A stretch of 64,000 bases of DNA from Streptomyces brevispora (GCF_007829885.1 NZ_VIWW01000001.1:1240001-1304000); one strand, 5' to 3'; shown: positions 15,934-25,621, counted from the first letter of the stretch. Numbers and translations: made by a program. Notes: generated by a model from the sequence alone, not told the origin.

Positions 15934-18114
15934 TCAGTCCCTCGGCAGGCCGAGGATGCGCTCGGCGACGACATTGAGCTGAACCTGGGTGGTGCCGCCC
16001 GCGATGGTCAGGCAGCGGGACATCAGGAACCCGTGCACGGCCCGTTCGCCCGCTCCCTCGGCCACCGCACCCGCGGGGCCCAGGAGTTCGAGGGTGAGTT
16101 CGGCGACCTTCTGCTGGTGGGCGGTCTGGATGAGCTTGCGTACCGAGGCGCCCGCGCCCGGTTCCAGTCCGGAGACCTGTTGCAGCGTGGTGCGCAGCCC
16201 GATGCAGGCCAGTGCGTGGGCCTCGGCGGCGAGTGCTCCGATCCTGGCGCGGCAGGCGCCGTCGAGTCCGGCGGAACGTTCGATGAGGGCTTCCAGTCCG
16301 GTGTCGAAGGTCATCTGGTCGGCCATGTGGACGCGTTCGTTGCCCAGGGTGTTGCGGGCGACCTGCCAGCCGCCGTCGGCCTCGCCCACGAGTGCGTCGG
16401 GGGGCAGGATCACGTCGTCGAAGTACACCTCGTTGAAGAGGGAGTCGCCGGTGATCTCCTTCAGCGGGCGGATGTCGATGCCTTCGGTGTTCTTCATGTC
16501 CACGAGGAAGTAGCCGAGCCCCTGGTGCTTGGGGGCGTCCGGGTCGGTCCGGGCGAGCAGAATGCCGTGGTCGGCCCACTGGGCGGCGCTCGTCCACACC
16601 TTCTGGCCGTTGATCCGCCAGCCCCCGGGGGTCCGCTCCGCCCGGGTGCGCAGCGCTGCGAGGTCGGAGCCCGCGCCGGGTTCGGAGAACAGCTGGCACC
16701 ACAGGAGTTCGCCGCGCAGGGTCGGCAGCAGGTAGCGGTCCTGCTGCGCGGCCGTGCCGTGCGCGATGAGGGAGGGCACTACCCAGGTGGCGATCTGGAG
16801 GTCGCTCAGTTTCACGCCCTGTTCGCGCAACTCCTGTTGTACGGCCAGTTGTTGTATGGGTCCGGCGTCCAGCCCGTAGGGCGCGGGCAGGTGCGGGGCG
16901 GCGTAGCCGGTGGGTGCGAGGGCGCGGCGGGCGGCCTTCGGGTCCAGGCCCCGGGCGGCGGTGACGGCGTCGCGGGCCGCCGCGCGGTGGGCGGCGGCCT
17001 CCGGCGGGAGTTCCAGGGTGAGCCCGCGGCGTGCCCCGGCCGCCGCCAGCCGGACGGCGCGCTGCCGGTGGACGTCTCCGGAACCGAGCAACTGCCGTGC
17101 CACCAGGGCTCGGCGCAGATAAAGATGGGCGTCGTGCTCCCAGGTGAAGCCGATTCCGCCGAGGATCTGGATGGCGTCCTTGGCGCAGCCGTACGCGGCG
17201 TCCAGGGCGGTCGCCGCGGCGAGGGCGGCTGCCATGCCCCGCACCTCCGGGGGTTCGGTGGCCGCGCGGGCGGCGTCCCAGGTCAGTGCGCGGGCCTGTT
17301 CGACGCGTACGAGCATGTCCGCGCAGAGGTGTTTGACGCCCTGGAACTGTCCGATGGGGCGGCCGAACTGCTCGCGGATCCTTGCGTGTTCGGTGGCGGT
17401 GTCCAGTGATCGGGCCGCGGTGCCGCACGCGTCGGCGGCGAGGAGGACGGCGGCGAGATCGCGGACGAGTCCCGAGTCGGTGGGCAGCAGGCGCCCGGCG
17501 GGGACCAGGACCCCCTCGGCCCGGACCTCGGCGGTGGGGCGGGTCGGGTCGGCGCTGCGGTGCGAGCGTACGGCCAGTCCCCGGGTGGCGGTGTCGACGG
17601 CGAACCAGCGGGTTCCGGTGACCGAGGCGGCGGGAAGCAGCAGCAGATCGGCCCCGTCGGCGCAGAGCACCGGCGGGAGTTCGCCGTCGAGCAGGTGTCC
17701 GTCCTCCTGCTCGACGGCGGTGAGGCTGCCGGGGCCGAGGGCGACGGCGCCGGTGCGCCGGCCCGTGGCGAGGTCCCGCACCAGTGCGGAGGCATCCGGC
17801 GCCGACGCGTGGAGCACCGCCGAGGCGAGGGTGCTCGCCAGACAGGGGCCGGGGAGCGCGGCCCGTCCCGCCTCTTCGAGGACGACGGCCAGATCGAGGA
17901 GTCCGCCGCCGCCTCCCCCGCATTCCTCGGGAAGATGGATGCCGAGCAGGCCCTGTTCGGCCAGCCCGTCCCAGTACGCGGGGCGTGCGCCGGTGGCCGC
18001 GGGTTCGTCCGCGTCGAGGAGTTTGCGTATTTCCCCGGGCGGTACGGCGCGTGCGAGCCACCCCCGTACGGCCTGCGCCAACTCCCTGTGTTCTTCGGTG
18101 ATTCCGATGCCCAT
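15934..18114 (-). CDS. fused double-domain acyl-CoA dehydrogenase, FadE34-like
   Basis: A 726-residue flavoenzyme consisting of two acyl-CoA dehydrogenase domains in one chain. The N-terminal domain covers roughly residues 1-350 (ending with [21 protein letters not shown]). The C-terminal domain covers roughly 380-726 ([31 protein letters not shown], and the terminal [19 protein letters not shown]). This tandem size matches mycobacterial FadE34 (about 711 residues), which acts on sterol side-chain CoA esters and is encoded beside kstR there. ATG 18114 is the first start at the family N-terminus. Upstream lie a KstR-type site and a 17-bp palindrome, so sterol-linked induction is likely. The exact substrate is inferred. 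Confidence 0.88.
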   Translation of the reverse strand: MGIGITEEHRELAQAVRGWLARAVPPGEIRKLLDADEPAATGARPAYWDGLAEQGLLGIHLPEECGGGGGGLLDLAVVLEEAGRAALPGPCLASTLASAVLHASAPDASALVRDLATGRRTGAVALGPGSLTAVEQEDGHLLDGELPPVLCADGADLLLLPAASVTGTRWFAVDTATRGLAVRSHRSADPTRPTAEVRAEGVLVPAGRLLPTDSGLVRDLAAVLLAADACGTAARSLDTATEHARIREQFGRPIGQFQGVKHLCADMLVRVEQARALTWDAARAATEPPEVRGMAAALAAATALDAAYGCAKDAIQILGGIGFTWEHDAHLYLRRALVARQLLGSGDVHRQRAVRLAAAGARRGLTLELPPEAAAHRAAARDAVTAARGLDPKAARRALAPTGYAAPHLPAPYGLDAGPIQQLAVQQELREQGVKLSDLQIATWVVPSLIAHGTAAQQDRYLLPTLRGELLWCQLFSEPGAGSDLAALRTRAERTPGGWRINGQKVWTSAAQWADHGILLARTDPDAPKHQGLGYFLVDMKNTEGIDIRPLKEITGDSLFNEVYFDDVILPPDALVGEADGGWQVARNTLGNERVHMADQMTFDTGLEALIERSAGLDGACRARIGALAAEAHALACIGLRTTLQQVSGLEPGAGASVRKLIQTAHQQKVAELTLELLGPAGAVAEGAGERAVHGFLMSRCLTIAGGTTQVQLNVVAERILGLPRD

Positions 18115-18155
18115 GCGGATCCTCGCCGGTCGCAGCCACTGGAACGGCGCAAGAG

Positions 18156-18169
18156 TAGAACACGTTCCA
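18156..18169 (-). promoter_or_regulatory. KstR-type operator before the acyl-CoA dehydrogenase
   Basis: TAGAACACGTTCCA matches the published KstR consensus TnnAACnnGTTnnA at every fixed position. It lies 42 bases upstream of the dehydrogenase start and one base from the 17-bp palindrome at 18171. A KstR homologue is encoded at 36443-37054. Confidence 0.75.
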
Positions 18170-18170
18170 A

Positions 18171-18187
18171 TCTGACGGAAGGTCAGA
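18171..18187. promoter_or_regulatory. 17-bp palindrome TCTGA-N7-TCAGA, copy 1
   Basis: TCTGACGGAAGGTCAGA, with 6-bp perfect arms, lies 57 bases upstream of the acyl-CoA dehydrogenase. The same pattern recurs at 28651, 49520 and 61251, each time before a catabolic oxidoreductase gene. The regulator is not identified. Confidence 0.65.
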
Positions 18188-18374
18188 TGAGCATCTGTTT
18201 CCCGCCGGGTGGTCATTCCCGGCCGCGGATGTGTCCTGTTCGCCCCTCGTTCACCGGAATACCGTGGCCGTACGGAAGGTTTCACGGTGCACGCACTTGG
18301 CGGCCGGTGCCGTCCGCCGCACGGCCCGCACGCCTTCCCTTCCCTCCTTCTTCCGCTGCCCGGAGGCCGCACGT

Positions 18375-20189
18375 ATGCCACAGACGACGCACGAACAGCA
18401 GTCCCCGGAGCTTTCCGATCCGCGGATGTCGAGGACGGGCAGGGGAATCGTCCCCGTGCTCGCCTTCGCGGGTATCACCGTGGCGGTGATGCAGACCCTG
18501 CTCGTCCCCGTCATCAAGGACCTGCCCACCCTTCTCCACACCGATCCGTCCAACGCCACCTGGGTGATGACGGCGACGCTGCTCGCCGGAGCCGTCTCCA
18601 CGCCGATCATGGGGCGGCTCGGGGACCTCAACGGCAAACGCAGGATGCTGCTGGCCAGCCTCGCCGTCATGGTGACCGGCTCCCTGACATGCGCCTTCAC
18701 CGACGATCTCGTGATCATGATCGTGGGCCGCGCGCTCCAGGGCTTCGCCATGGGTGCCATCCCGCTGGGCATCGGCATCATGCGCGACGAACTGCCGCGC
18801 GAGAAGCTCGGCTCGGCGATGGCCCTGATGAGCTCCTCGATCGGGGTGGGGGGCGGACTCGCGCTGCCCGGCGCCGCCCTGGTCGCCCAGCACACCGACT
18901 GGCACACCCTCTTCTTCGGCTCGGCCGGCCTCGGCGTGCTGGCCATGGGGCTGACCGTGCTGGCCGTTCCGGAGACCCCGCTGCGGGCCCCCGGCCGGTT
19001 CGACGTCATCGGCGCGCTCGGCCTCGCGGCCGGACTGGTCCTCCTGCTGCTGCCCGTCACCAAGGGCAGCGACTGGGGCTGGACCTCCCCCGCCACCCTC
19101 GGGCTGATCGCCGCCGCCCTGGTGGTGCTGTTGCTGTGGGGGGTGTTCGAGCTGCGCAGTGACGCGCCGCTGGTCGATCTGCGGACCACCGCGCGCCGCG
19201 AGGTGCTGCTCACCAACCTCGCCTCGATCATGGTCGGGGTCGCCTTCTACGCCGTCTCGCTGGTCCTGCCGCAGCTGCTCCAGCTGCCGCGGTCCACCGG
19301 ATACGGCCTGGGCCAGTCGATGGTGGTCGCCGGGCTGTGCGTGGCGCCGCTGGGCCTGACGATGATGCTCGTCGCCCCGCTGTACGCCCGGCTGTCCGCC
19401 CGGTACGGCCCCAAGGTGTCGCTGATGCTCGGCCTGTTGATCATCGCGATCGGCTACGGGGCCGGGCTCGGCCTGATGAGCGCCGCCTGGCAGACCGTCG
19501 TGATCGCGGTGCTGCTCGGCGCCGGCATCGGGCTCGCCTACTCCTCGCTGCCCGCGCTGATCATCGGGGCCGTCGACGCCTCGGCGACGGGCGCGGCCAC
19601 CGGGCTCAACACCCTGATGCGGTCCATCGGCACCTCGGGGTCGAGCGCGGTGATCGGCATGGTGCTGGCGCACACCTCGGTGCGGACGGGGCCGGTGGCG
19701 GTGCCCAGCATGGCGGGGTTCCGGACCTCGTTCATGATCGCGACGGGGGCGGTGTTGATCGGACTGGTGCTCGCCGCGTTCCTGCCGGCGCAGCGGTCGG
19801 CCGCCGCGCCGGTCCTGCTGGCGAGCAGCGCGGGCGACGCGGCGGCCCGGATGTCCGGCCTCCCGCTCGCCGGCTCCGGCACCCCGCTCCCGCTCGCCGG
19901 CTCCGGCTTCCGCGGCCGGGTCGTCGAAGCGGACGGGACCCCGGTCTCCGGTGCCAACGTCACCCTGATCGACCGGCAGGGCGGGCAGGCCGGGCTCACC
20001 ACGACGGACGCGGAGGGCCGGTACGCGCTCGCCGCCCCGGCCGGCGGCAGCTTCGTCCTGGCCGGATCGGCCGCCGGATACGCGCCGCGCGCCTACCCGG
20101 CGGCGCACCCGGCGACCGGCCGGCCCACCGAGACCGATCTGGTGCTGACGGTCAGCGCACGGGAGCGTCGAACCTCGCTGCGGTCGTGA
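18375..20189 (+). CDS. MFS exporter with C-terminal carboxypeptidase-regulatory-like domain
   Basis: A 604-residue DHA2 exporter. The transport part (about 30-510) has 14 hydrophobic segments and the motif A loop GRLGDLNGKRRM. After a linker rich in Ala/Gly (PLAGSGTPLPLAGSG, a short duplication) comes a beta-sandwich domain, about residues 525-604. It starts FRGRVVEADGTPVSGANVTL and ends with DAEGRYALAAPAGGSF, the pattern of CarboxypepD_reg domains. The last membrane helix should place it in the cytoplasm if the helix count is 14. ATG 18375 follows GGAGG by eight bases. Its 3' end overlaps the convergent pepE gene by 38 bases. The substrate is unknown. Confidence 0.88.
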   Translation: MPQTTHEQQSPELSDPRMSRTGRGIVPVLAFAGITVAVMQTLLVPVIKDLPTLLHTDPSNATWVMTATLLAGAVSTPIMGRLGDLNGKRRMLLASLAVMVTGSLTCAFTDDLVIMIVGRALQGFAMGAIPLGIGIMRDELPREKLGSAMALMSSSIGVGGGLALPGAALVAQHTDWHTLFFGSAGLGVLAMGLTVLAVPETPLRAPGRFDVIGALGLAAGLVLLLLPVTKGSDWGWTSPATLGLIAAALVVLLLWGVFELRSDAPLVDLRTTARREVLLTNLASIMVGVAFYAVSLVLPQLLQLPRSTGYGLGQSMVVAGLCVAPLGLTMMLVAPLYARLSARYGPKVSLMLGLLIIAIGYGAGLGLMSAAWQTVVIAVLLGAGIGLAYSSLPALIIGAVDASATGAATGLNTLMRSIGTSGSSAVIGMVLAHTSVRTGPVAVPSMAGFRTSFMIATGAVLIGLVLAAFLPAQRSAAAPVLLASSAGDAAARMSGLPLAGSGTPLPLAGSGFRGRVVEADGTPVSGANVTLIDRQGGQAGLTTTDAEGRYALAAPAGGSFVLAGSAAGYAPRAYPAAHPATGRPTETDLVLTVSARERRTSLRS

Positions 20190-20880
20190 GGAGATGAGAG
20201 ACGTCCGTCCCCGCCGGGAGCTCCCGCGGCTGCGCGGCGCGGGTGAACAGCCGGGCGGGGAGGGCGCCCTGGACATGGGCCCGGCGCCCGTCGACCCGCA
20301 GCCATGACCCCTCGCGCAGGCCGAGCACGGGGACGTCGTTCTCCTCCAGGAACTCGTTGAGCCGTTCCTCGCGGGTCTCGCCCTTGTGGGTGCTCTCCGG
20401 GTCCGGGTCCAGGTAGTGCGGGTTGATCTGGAACGGGACGAGGCCGAGCGTCTCGAAGGACGGCGGCTGCACGATGGGCATGTCGTTGGTGGTCCGCAGG
20501 GTGGGCGACGCCATGTTCGTCCCCGCACTCGCTCCCATGTACGGCAGTCCGTCGCGCACCGCCTCGGTCAGGGCGTCGCGCAGACCGGTCCGGTAGAGCG
20601 CGCTCAGCAGCCGGAAGGAGTTGCCGCCGCCGATGAACACGGCATCGGACGCGGCGAGTTCGGCGACCGGGTCGGCGTTCTCATGGACGCCGCGGACGCT
20701 GATGCCGGCCGGTTCCAGGGCACCGCGGACGCGCGCGGTGTACGTCGCGTGGTCGGCGAGCGCGTACGGCACGAAGGCGAGGCGGGCGCCGGAGGGCAGG
20801 AACGCGGTGACCGTGTCGAGGGCGTGTTCCAGGTAACCGCAGCCGTGCTGCGTGGAGTTGGAGAGCAGGAGCAGATTCAC
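20152..20880 (-). CDS. pepE: peptidase E (alpha-aspartyl dipeptidase, family S51)
   Basis: A 242-residue cytoplasmic peptidase that hydrolyses dipeptides with N-terminal aspartate. It opens with NLLLLSNSTQHGCGYLEHA, contains FIGGGNSFRLL, and has the nucleophile Ser119 in YMGASAGTNMA. INPHYLDPDPESTHKGETR carries the conserved His region. The length fits the family (about 230). GTG 20880 follows GAGGAA. It lies 50 bases downstream of the IclR gene on the same strand, so both may be cotranscribed. That places a dipeptidase beside the divergent DUF1177/permease/M20 operon. It overlaps the convergent MFS gene by 38 bases. Confidence 0.92.
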   Translation of the reverse strand: MNLLLLSNSTQHGCGYLEHALDTVTAFLPSGARLAFVPYALADHATYTARVRGALEPAGISVRGVHENADPVAELAASDAVFIGGGNSFRLLSALYRTGLRDALTEAVRDGLPYMGASAGTNMASPTLRTTNDMPIVQPPSFETLGLVPFQINPHYLDPDPESTHKGETREERLNEFLEENDVPVLGLREGSWLRVDGRRAHVQGALPARLFTRAAQPRELPAGTDVSHLLTTAARFDAPVR

Positions 20881-20930
20881 GGGGTTCCTCTTGGGTTCTC
20901 TTCGGGTCGGGCGGGTGCCGCGGCACCCGG

Positions 20931-21752
20931 TCAGCCGGTGCGGCGGGACCGGGGCTTCGGGCGCTGCGGCGGGTGGGTGAGGCGCCTCTCCAGCAGTTCG
21001 GCTGCCTTCCGCAGCGCGTCGAGCCGGTTCTCCGGCGCCCCCTCGAACCGTTCCTCGGCGCCGCCCAGGCTGAGGCTTCCGTACGGTTCGCGCCCGAGGA
21101 AGACCGGTACGGCGACGGTCGCGACGCCGGTGTCGTACTCGCCGACCGTCCAGGCGTACCCCTGGGCGCGTACCTTCAGCAGCTCCCGCTCCAGCAGATC
21201 CGGATCGGTCACGGTCCGGTCGGTGAACCGGGCCATCGGGCGCCCCCGGAAGAGCCGGTGGCGCTGCTCGTCCGGCAGGTACGCGTAGAACGACTTGCTG
21301 GTCGCCCCGGCGTGCGCCGGGTAGAGCTCGCCGACCAGGGGGTAGTAGCGCAGCGGCCCGGTCTCGCCCTCCTCGGCCGCCACGCACCGCATGTGGAAGC
21401 TGTCCGGCAGGCAGAAGAGCACGGTGTCACCGGTGACCCTGCGCAGCTCCTCAAGGACCGGTCCGGCGAGCAGCTCCAGCGATCCGGAGCGCTCCCAGAG
21501 CCTGCCCAGGCGCAGCACGGCGGGGCCGATGCGGTAGCGGCGGGTGGCCGGGTCGGAGACCAGGAAGCCGCGGCCCGCGAGGGTGGCGAGCAGTCGCTGG
21601 GCCACCGAGGTGTCCCAGCCGAACTCCTCGGCGACCTCGGTGACACCCCAGTCGGGCCTGCTCCGCTCGAACGCGAGCAGCACGAGGAGCGCCCGGTCGA
21701 CGGTTTGCAGGGCTCCGGTGGGGGTGCGCCGGTCCAGGTCGAAGTCCGTCAT
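20931..21752 (-). CDS. IclR-family transcriptional regulator
   Basis: A 273-residue regulator. The N-terminal winged helix (about 15-75) includes WGVTEVAEEFGWDTSVAQRLLATLAGRGFL. The C-terminal IclR effector domain includes HMRCVAAEEG, AHAGATSKSFYAYLP and GYAWTVGEYDTGVATVAVPV. It is transcribed divergently from DUF1177, the NCS1 permease and the M20 hydrolase across 153 bases. This is the usual position for the local controller, which would respond to the transported or hydrolysed compound. The intergenic region holds candidate operator repeats near 21797. Confidence 0.92.
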   Translation of the reverse strand: MTDFDLDRRTPTGALQTVDRALLVLLAFERSRPDWGVTEVAEEFGWDTSVAQRLLATLAGRGFLVSDPATRRYRIGPAVLRLGRLWERSGSLELLAGPVLEELRRVTGDTVLFCLPDSFHMRCVAAEEGETGPLRYYPLVGELYPAHAGATSKSFYAYLPDEQRHRLFRGRPMARFTDRTVTDPDLLERELLKVRAQGYAWTVGEYDTGVATVAVPVFLGREPYGSLSLGGAEERFEGAPENRLDALRKAAELLERRLTHPPQRPKPRSRRTG

Positions 21753-21796
21753 CGTGATCTCACCATCTAGACCTGAGTTGCAAATAACGGGAAACA

Positions 21797-21808
21797 GTTG
21801 CGTTCAAC
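21797..21808. promoter_or_regulatory. candidate IclR operator in the divergent region
   Basis: GTTGCGTTCAAC is an inverted repeat (GTTG/CAAC) lying next to another GTTGC copy at about 21777. It sits between the IclR gene and the DUF1177 operon, where a repressor of both directions would bind. It is assigned by position and symmetry only. Confidence 0.35.
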
Positions 21809-21905
21809 GCTATCCGATCCCGAATCTGCTCTCAGCACCCCGTCCGGCGTCCCCTTCCATGCCGGGCGCCGGACGGGTGTGACGGATGCGCGAGAAAGGC
21901 CCCCC

Positions 21906-22859
21906 ATGTTGAAGTACGTACTGGACATCGTCGATCTGCTCGACGATCCCCAGGTCAATGGCAAGACGGTCGTCGAGTACCTCGACTCCGCAGCGGGGGC
22001 CGCGGGTTCGTCCGCAGAGGTCACCACGGTCGCCGGCGAGCGGGGCTCGACGGACTTCGTGCTGGTCCGCATCCCCGGTTCCCGGGGACGGACGGCCGGG
22101 GGCACCGCCCGCACCCTCGGTGTGGTCGGCCGGCTCGGCGGCATCGGCGCCCGGCCCGAGGTGACCGGCCTGGTCTCCGACGCCGACGGCGCGATCTGCG
22201 CCGTCGCCACCGCCGCGAAGCTGCTCGACATGCGCCGCCGCGGCGATGTGCTGCCCGGCGATGTGATCGTCGCTACGCACATCTGCCCGAACGCGCCGAC
22301 CGAGCCGCACGACCCGGTGCCGTTCATGGGATCGCCCGTGGACATCGCCACCATGAACCGCCACGAGGTGACCGACGACATGGAGGCCGTGCTCTCCGTC
22401 GACACCACCAAGGGCAACCGGATCATCAACCACAAGGGCCTGGCCCTGTCGCCCACCGTCAAGGAGGGCTGGGTGCTCCGGGTCAGCGAGCAGCTCGGCG
22501 AGCTGCTGGCCGTGGTGACCGGTGAGCCGTTGGTCACGTACCCGGTGACCACACAGGACATCACGCCGTACGGTAACGGTGCACACCACATCAATTCGAT
22601 CCTCCAGCCCTCCACCGCCACGGCCGCCCCCGTGGTCGGTCTGGCGGTCACCTCGGCCGCCGCGGTGCCGGGCTGCCAGACGGGCGCGAGTCACGAGAGC
22701 GACATCGCGTCCGCCGCCCGCTACGCCGTGGAGGTCGCCAAGGCCTACGGCGCGGGCCAACTGGACTTCCACGACGCGGTGGAGTTCGACAACCTCGTCA
22801 ACCGCTACGGGTCGCTGGCTCACCTGCAGACCTTCGGCCGCACACCCCAGGAGTCCTGA
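21906..22859 (+). CDS. DUF1177 family protein
   Basis: A 317-residue cytoplasmic protein that belongs to DUF1177 throughout. Recognisable conserved stretches are LDIVDLLDDPQVNGKTVVEYL, GDVIVATHICPNAPTEPHDP (probably active-site-like, with His, Cys and Asp), and CQTGASHESDIASAARYAVEV split near the C-terminus. ATG 21906 is preferred because the family starts MLKYVLDIVD; the open frame begins at 21798. The stop overlaps the start of the NCS1 permease (TGATG). The family function is not established. Its operon mates, a nucleobase-type permease and an M20 hydrolase, suggest a role in degrading an imported small amide or peptide-like compound. Confidence 0.9.
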   Translation: MLKYVLDIVDLLDDPQVNGKTVVEYLDSAAGAAGSSAEVTTVAGERGSTDFVLVRIPGSRGRTAGGTARTLGVVGRLGGIGARPEVTGLVSDADGAICAVATAAKLLDMRRRGDVLPGDVIVATHICPNAPTEPHDPVPFMGSPVDIATMNRHEVTDDMEAVLSVDTTKGNRIINHKGLALSPTVKEGWVLRVSEQLGELLAVVTGEPLVTYPVTTQDITPYGNGAHHINSILQPSTATAAPVVGLAVTSAAAVPGCQTGASHESDIASAARYAVEVAKAYGAGQLDFHDAVEFDNLVNRYGSLAHLQTFGRTPQES

Positions 22860-24247
22860 TGGCAGCCGCCCCGCAGGCCGACGCCGCGGTCCACGAGACC
22901 AAGAACATCGGCAGCGACGACTACTCGCTCTCGCGCGTCCCGCGCGACAAGCGGTTCGGTTTCTGGTCCATGCTGCTCCAGTGGCTGGCCCAGTCCGGCT
23001 CGATCTCGCAGTTCACGCTCGGCGCCACCATCGGTGTCGGCATGACCTTCGGCAACGCCTTCCTCGCCTTCACGCTCGGCGCGGTGATCCTGGAGATCGT
23101 GATCTTCGCGATCGGCCTGGCCGGTATGCGCGAGGGTCTCGCGACCCCGATGCTGACCCGCTGGGTGGGCTTCGGCCGCAACGGCTCCGCGCTGGTCAGC
23201 TTCGTCATCGCGGTCAGCCTGGTCGGCTGGTTCGGCGTCCAGAACACGATCTTCGGCAACAGCGTCTCGGCGCTGGTCGGCGGACCGGCCTGGATGTGGT
23301 GCGTGATCGCGGGCATCGCCATCACCGCCCTGGTGATCTTCGGCTTCAAGTACATGGCCGTCTTCGCGAAGATCGTCACCCCGCTCTTCTTCGCGATGGT
23401 CGCCTGGTCGATCATCTCGACGCTGAAGGACCACTCCCTCAGCGAGCTGATCCACTCGCCACCGCCCGGTGACACGATCCCCCTCGCGGTCGCCGCCACC
23501 GCCATCGCGGGCGGCTTCATGACCGGTGCGATCGTGGCGCCGGAGATGACCCGCTACAACAGGAAGGGCTCCCACGTCTTCGTGCAGAGCGCCTCCTCGA
23601 TGATCCTCTCCGAGTACATCGTCGGTATGACCGGCGTACTCCTGGGCCACCTGGTCAAGAGCAACGAGGTCTCGCACATCGTGCTCTCCACCTCCGGTGC
23701 CTTCGGCGTCATCGTGGTCCTGATGTCCACGGCGAAGATCAACGACTGGAACCTGTACGGCTCCTCGCTCGGCGTCGTCAACTTCTTCCAGGTCGTCTTC
23801 GGCAAGCGGATCCATCGCGGCGCCGTCACCATCTTCCTCGGCATCGCCGGCACGGTCCTGTCCGCGGTCGGGATCATGACCCACTTCACCGAGTTCCTCA
23901 CGATCCTCGGCGTCGCGATCCCGCCGATCGGCGGCATCATCGTGGCCGAGTACTGGGTCGTGAAGCGGATGCGCAAGCCACTGGACGACACCCGGGAATC
24001 CGAGACGCTGCCCAAGTCCTCGCCGACCTGGGTGCCGATGTCCATCGCCATCTGGATCGCGGCCTTCTGCGTCGGCAAGTTCTACGACGGCGGCATACCG
24101 GCCCTGAACTCGCTGGCCACCGCCTTCGTCCTGTACAGCGTCCTCGGCCTGCTGGGCTGGGTGAAGCCGTACGGCACCTCCACCCTGGACGACGAGGACA
24201 GCGCGGTCCCCGAAGCCCGCACCACCACCTCTGTGGGAGCAGCATGA
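22859..24247 (+). CDS. NCS1-family cytosine/purine-type permease
   Basis: A 462-residue integral membrane importer with about 12 hydrophobic segments. The N-terminal SLSRVPRDKRFGFWSMLLQWLAQSGS and the following FTLGATIGVGMTFGNAF match the CodB/NCS1 pattern. GAIVAPEMTRYNRKGSHVF is the family's conserved substrate-site region. It is cotranslated with DUF1177 (TGATG) and with the M20 hydrolase (ATGA). NCS1 members take up nucleobases, allantoin, hydantoins or related rings. The partner hydrolase suggests the substrate is not simply cytosine, since no deaminase is present. Confidence 0.92.
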   Translation: MAAAPQADAAVHETKNIGSDDYSLSRVPRDKRFGFWSMLLQWLAQSGSISQFTLGATIGVGMTFGNAFLAFTLGAVILEIVIFAIGLAGMREGLATPMLTRWVGFGRNGSALVSFVIAVSLVGWFGVQNTIFGNSVSALVGGPAWMWCVIAGIAITALVIFGFKYMAVFAKIVTPLFFAMVAWSIISTLKDHSLSELIHSPPPGDTIPLAVAATAIAGGFMTGAIVAPEMTRYNRKGSHVFVQSASSMILSEYIVGMTGVLLGHLVKSNEVSHIVLSTSGAFGVIVVLMSTAKINDWNLYGSSLGVVNFFQVVFGKRIHRGAVTIFLGIAGTVLSAVGIMTHFTEFLTILGVAIPPIGGIIVAEYWVVKRMRKPLDDTRESETLPKSSPTWVPMSIAIWIAAFCVGKFYDGGIPALNSLATAFVLYSVLGLLGWVKPYGTSTLDDEDSAVPEARTTTSVGAA

Positions 24248-25572
24248 GCACCCCCGACCCCACCGCCACCCTGATACCGGCCTCCGAGGAGGCCCAGGCC
24301 GAGGTCGTCGACCTCTGCGCCGAACTGATCAGGTTCGACACCTCCAACCCCACCAGCAACGAGCGTGCGAGCGCCGACTGGGTGGTGGGCCGCCTCGCCG
24401 AGGTGGGCATCGCATCGGAGCTGATCGAGTCCGCCCCGGGCCGTGCCAGTGTCATCGCCCGGATCGCCGGCCGCGATCCGGAGCGCGGCGCGCTGATGGT
24501 CCACGGCCATCTGGACGTGGTCCCCGCGGACGCCTCCGAGTGGCAGGTGCCGCCGTTCTCCGGCGAGATCCGGGACGGCTACCTGTGGGGCCGGGGCGCG
24601 ATCGACATGAAGGACACGGTGGCCGTCATGCTGGCCACCGCCCGGCACTTCGCCCGCACCGGCACCCGGCCCTCGCGCGATCTGGTGCTGGCCTTCCTCG
24701 CCGACGAGGAGGCGGGCGGCACGTTCGGCGCCCACTGGCTGGTCGAGCACCGCCCGGAACTGTTCTCCGGGGTCACCGAGGCGATCGGCGAGGGCGGCGG
24801 GTTCTCCTTCGCCATCGACGACACCCGGCGCCTCTACCCGATCGAGAACGCCCAGCGCGGCATGGCCTGGATGGAGCTCACCGCGAGCGGCCGGGCCGGC
24901 CACGGCTCGTCGCCCAACGACGAGAACGCGGTCACCGACCTCGCCGAGTCGCTGACCCGGATCGGCCGCGAGACCTTCCCGATCCGGCTGATCGAGCCGG
25001 TCCGCGTCCTGCTCGAAGAGGCGGCCCGCCTGTACGGCGTGGAGTTCGACGAGAACGACATCGAGGGCAGCCTCGCCAAGCTGGGCCCGGTCTCCGACTT
25101 CATGCAGGTGGTCCTGCGCAACTCGGCGAACCCCACCATGTTCAACGCCGGTTACCAGACCAACGTCATCCCCGGAAAGGCCACCGCCCGCGTCGACGGC
25201 CGTTTCCTGCCCGGCCACGAGCAGGAGCTGATCGACACGATCGACAGGCTGCTGCTCCCCTCGGTCAGCCGCGAGTGGGTCAACCACGACATCGCGATGG
25301 AGACCACGTTCGACGGCCCGCTCGTCGACGCCATGTGCGACGCGGTGCGCGCCGAGGACCCGGACGGCCACCCCGTGCCGTACTGCAACCCCGGCGGCAC
25401 GGACGCCAAGGCCTTCACCCACCTGGACATCCGCTGCTTCGGCTTCAAGGGCCTGAAGCTCCCGCACGACCTGGACTACGGCCGGCTCTTCCACGGCGTG
25501 GACGAGCGCGTCCCGCTGGAGGGCCTGCGCTTCGGCGTCCGCGTCATGACCCGACTCTGGCAGAGCTGCTGA
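24244..25572 (+). CDS. M20/M25/M40-family metallohydrolase
   Basis: A 442-residue cytoplasmic dizinc hydrolase of the ArgE/DapE type. Metal-site motifs are visible: MVHGHLDVVPAD (His and the adjacent catalytic Asp), WGRGAIDMKDTVA (bridging Asp), and LADEEAGGTFGAHWL (catalytic Glu-Glu). A C-terminal ligand is in FTHLDIRCFGFKGLKLPHDLDY. The dimerisation lid domain spans about residues 205-325. It is the last gene of the IclR-controlled operon and is followed by a strong terminator at 25622-25660. It would cleave an N-acyl amino acid, dipeptide or ring-opened ureide brought in by the permease; the substrate is not determined. Confidence 0.92.
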   Translation: MSTPDPTATLIPASEEAQAEVVDLCAELIRFDTSNPTSNERASADWVVGRLAEVGIASELIESAPGRASVIARIAGRDPERGALMVHGHLDVVPADASEWQVPPFSGEIRDGYLWGRGAIDMKDTVAVMLATARHFARTGTRPSRDLVLAFLADEEAGGTFGAHWLVEHRPELFSGVTEAIGEGGGFSFAIDDTRRLYPIENAQRGMAWMELTASGRAGHGSSPNDENAVTDLAESLTRIGRETFPIRLIEPVRVLLEEAARLYGVEFDENDIEGSLAKLGPVSDFMQVVLRNSANPTMFNAGYQTNVIPGKATARVDGRFLPGHEQELIDTIDRLLLPSVSREWVNHDIAMETTFDGPLVDAMCDAVRAEDPDGHPVPYCNPGGTDAKAFTHLDIRCFGFKGLKLPHDLDYGRLFHGVDERVPLEGLRFGVRVMTRLWQSC

Positions 25573-25621
25573 CCCCTCCGTCACAGCCCCACCAGGGGCC
25601 CCCGACCCGGGCTCACCCCAC

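Noticed and set aside
18231..20528. A 748-codon minus-strand open frame across the MFS exporter (18282-20528)
   Set aside because: High-G+C shadow frame; the plus strand shows a complete 14-helix transporter with a ribosome site.
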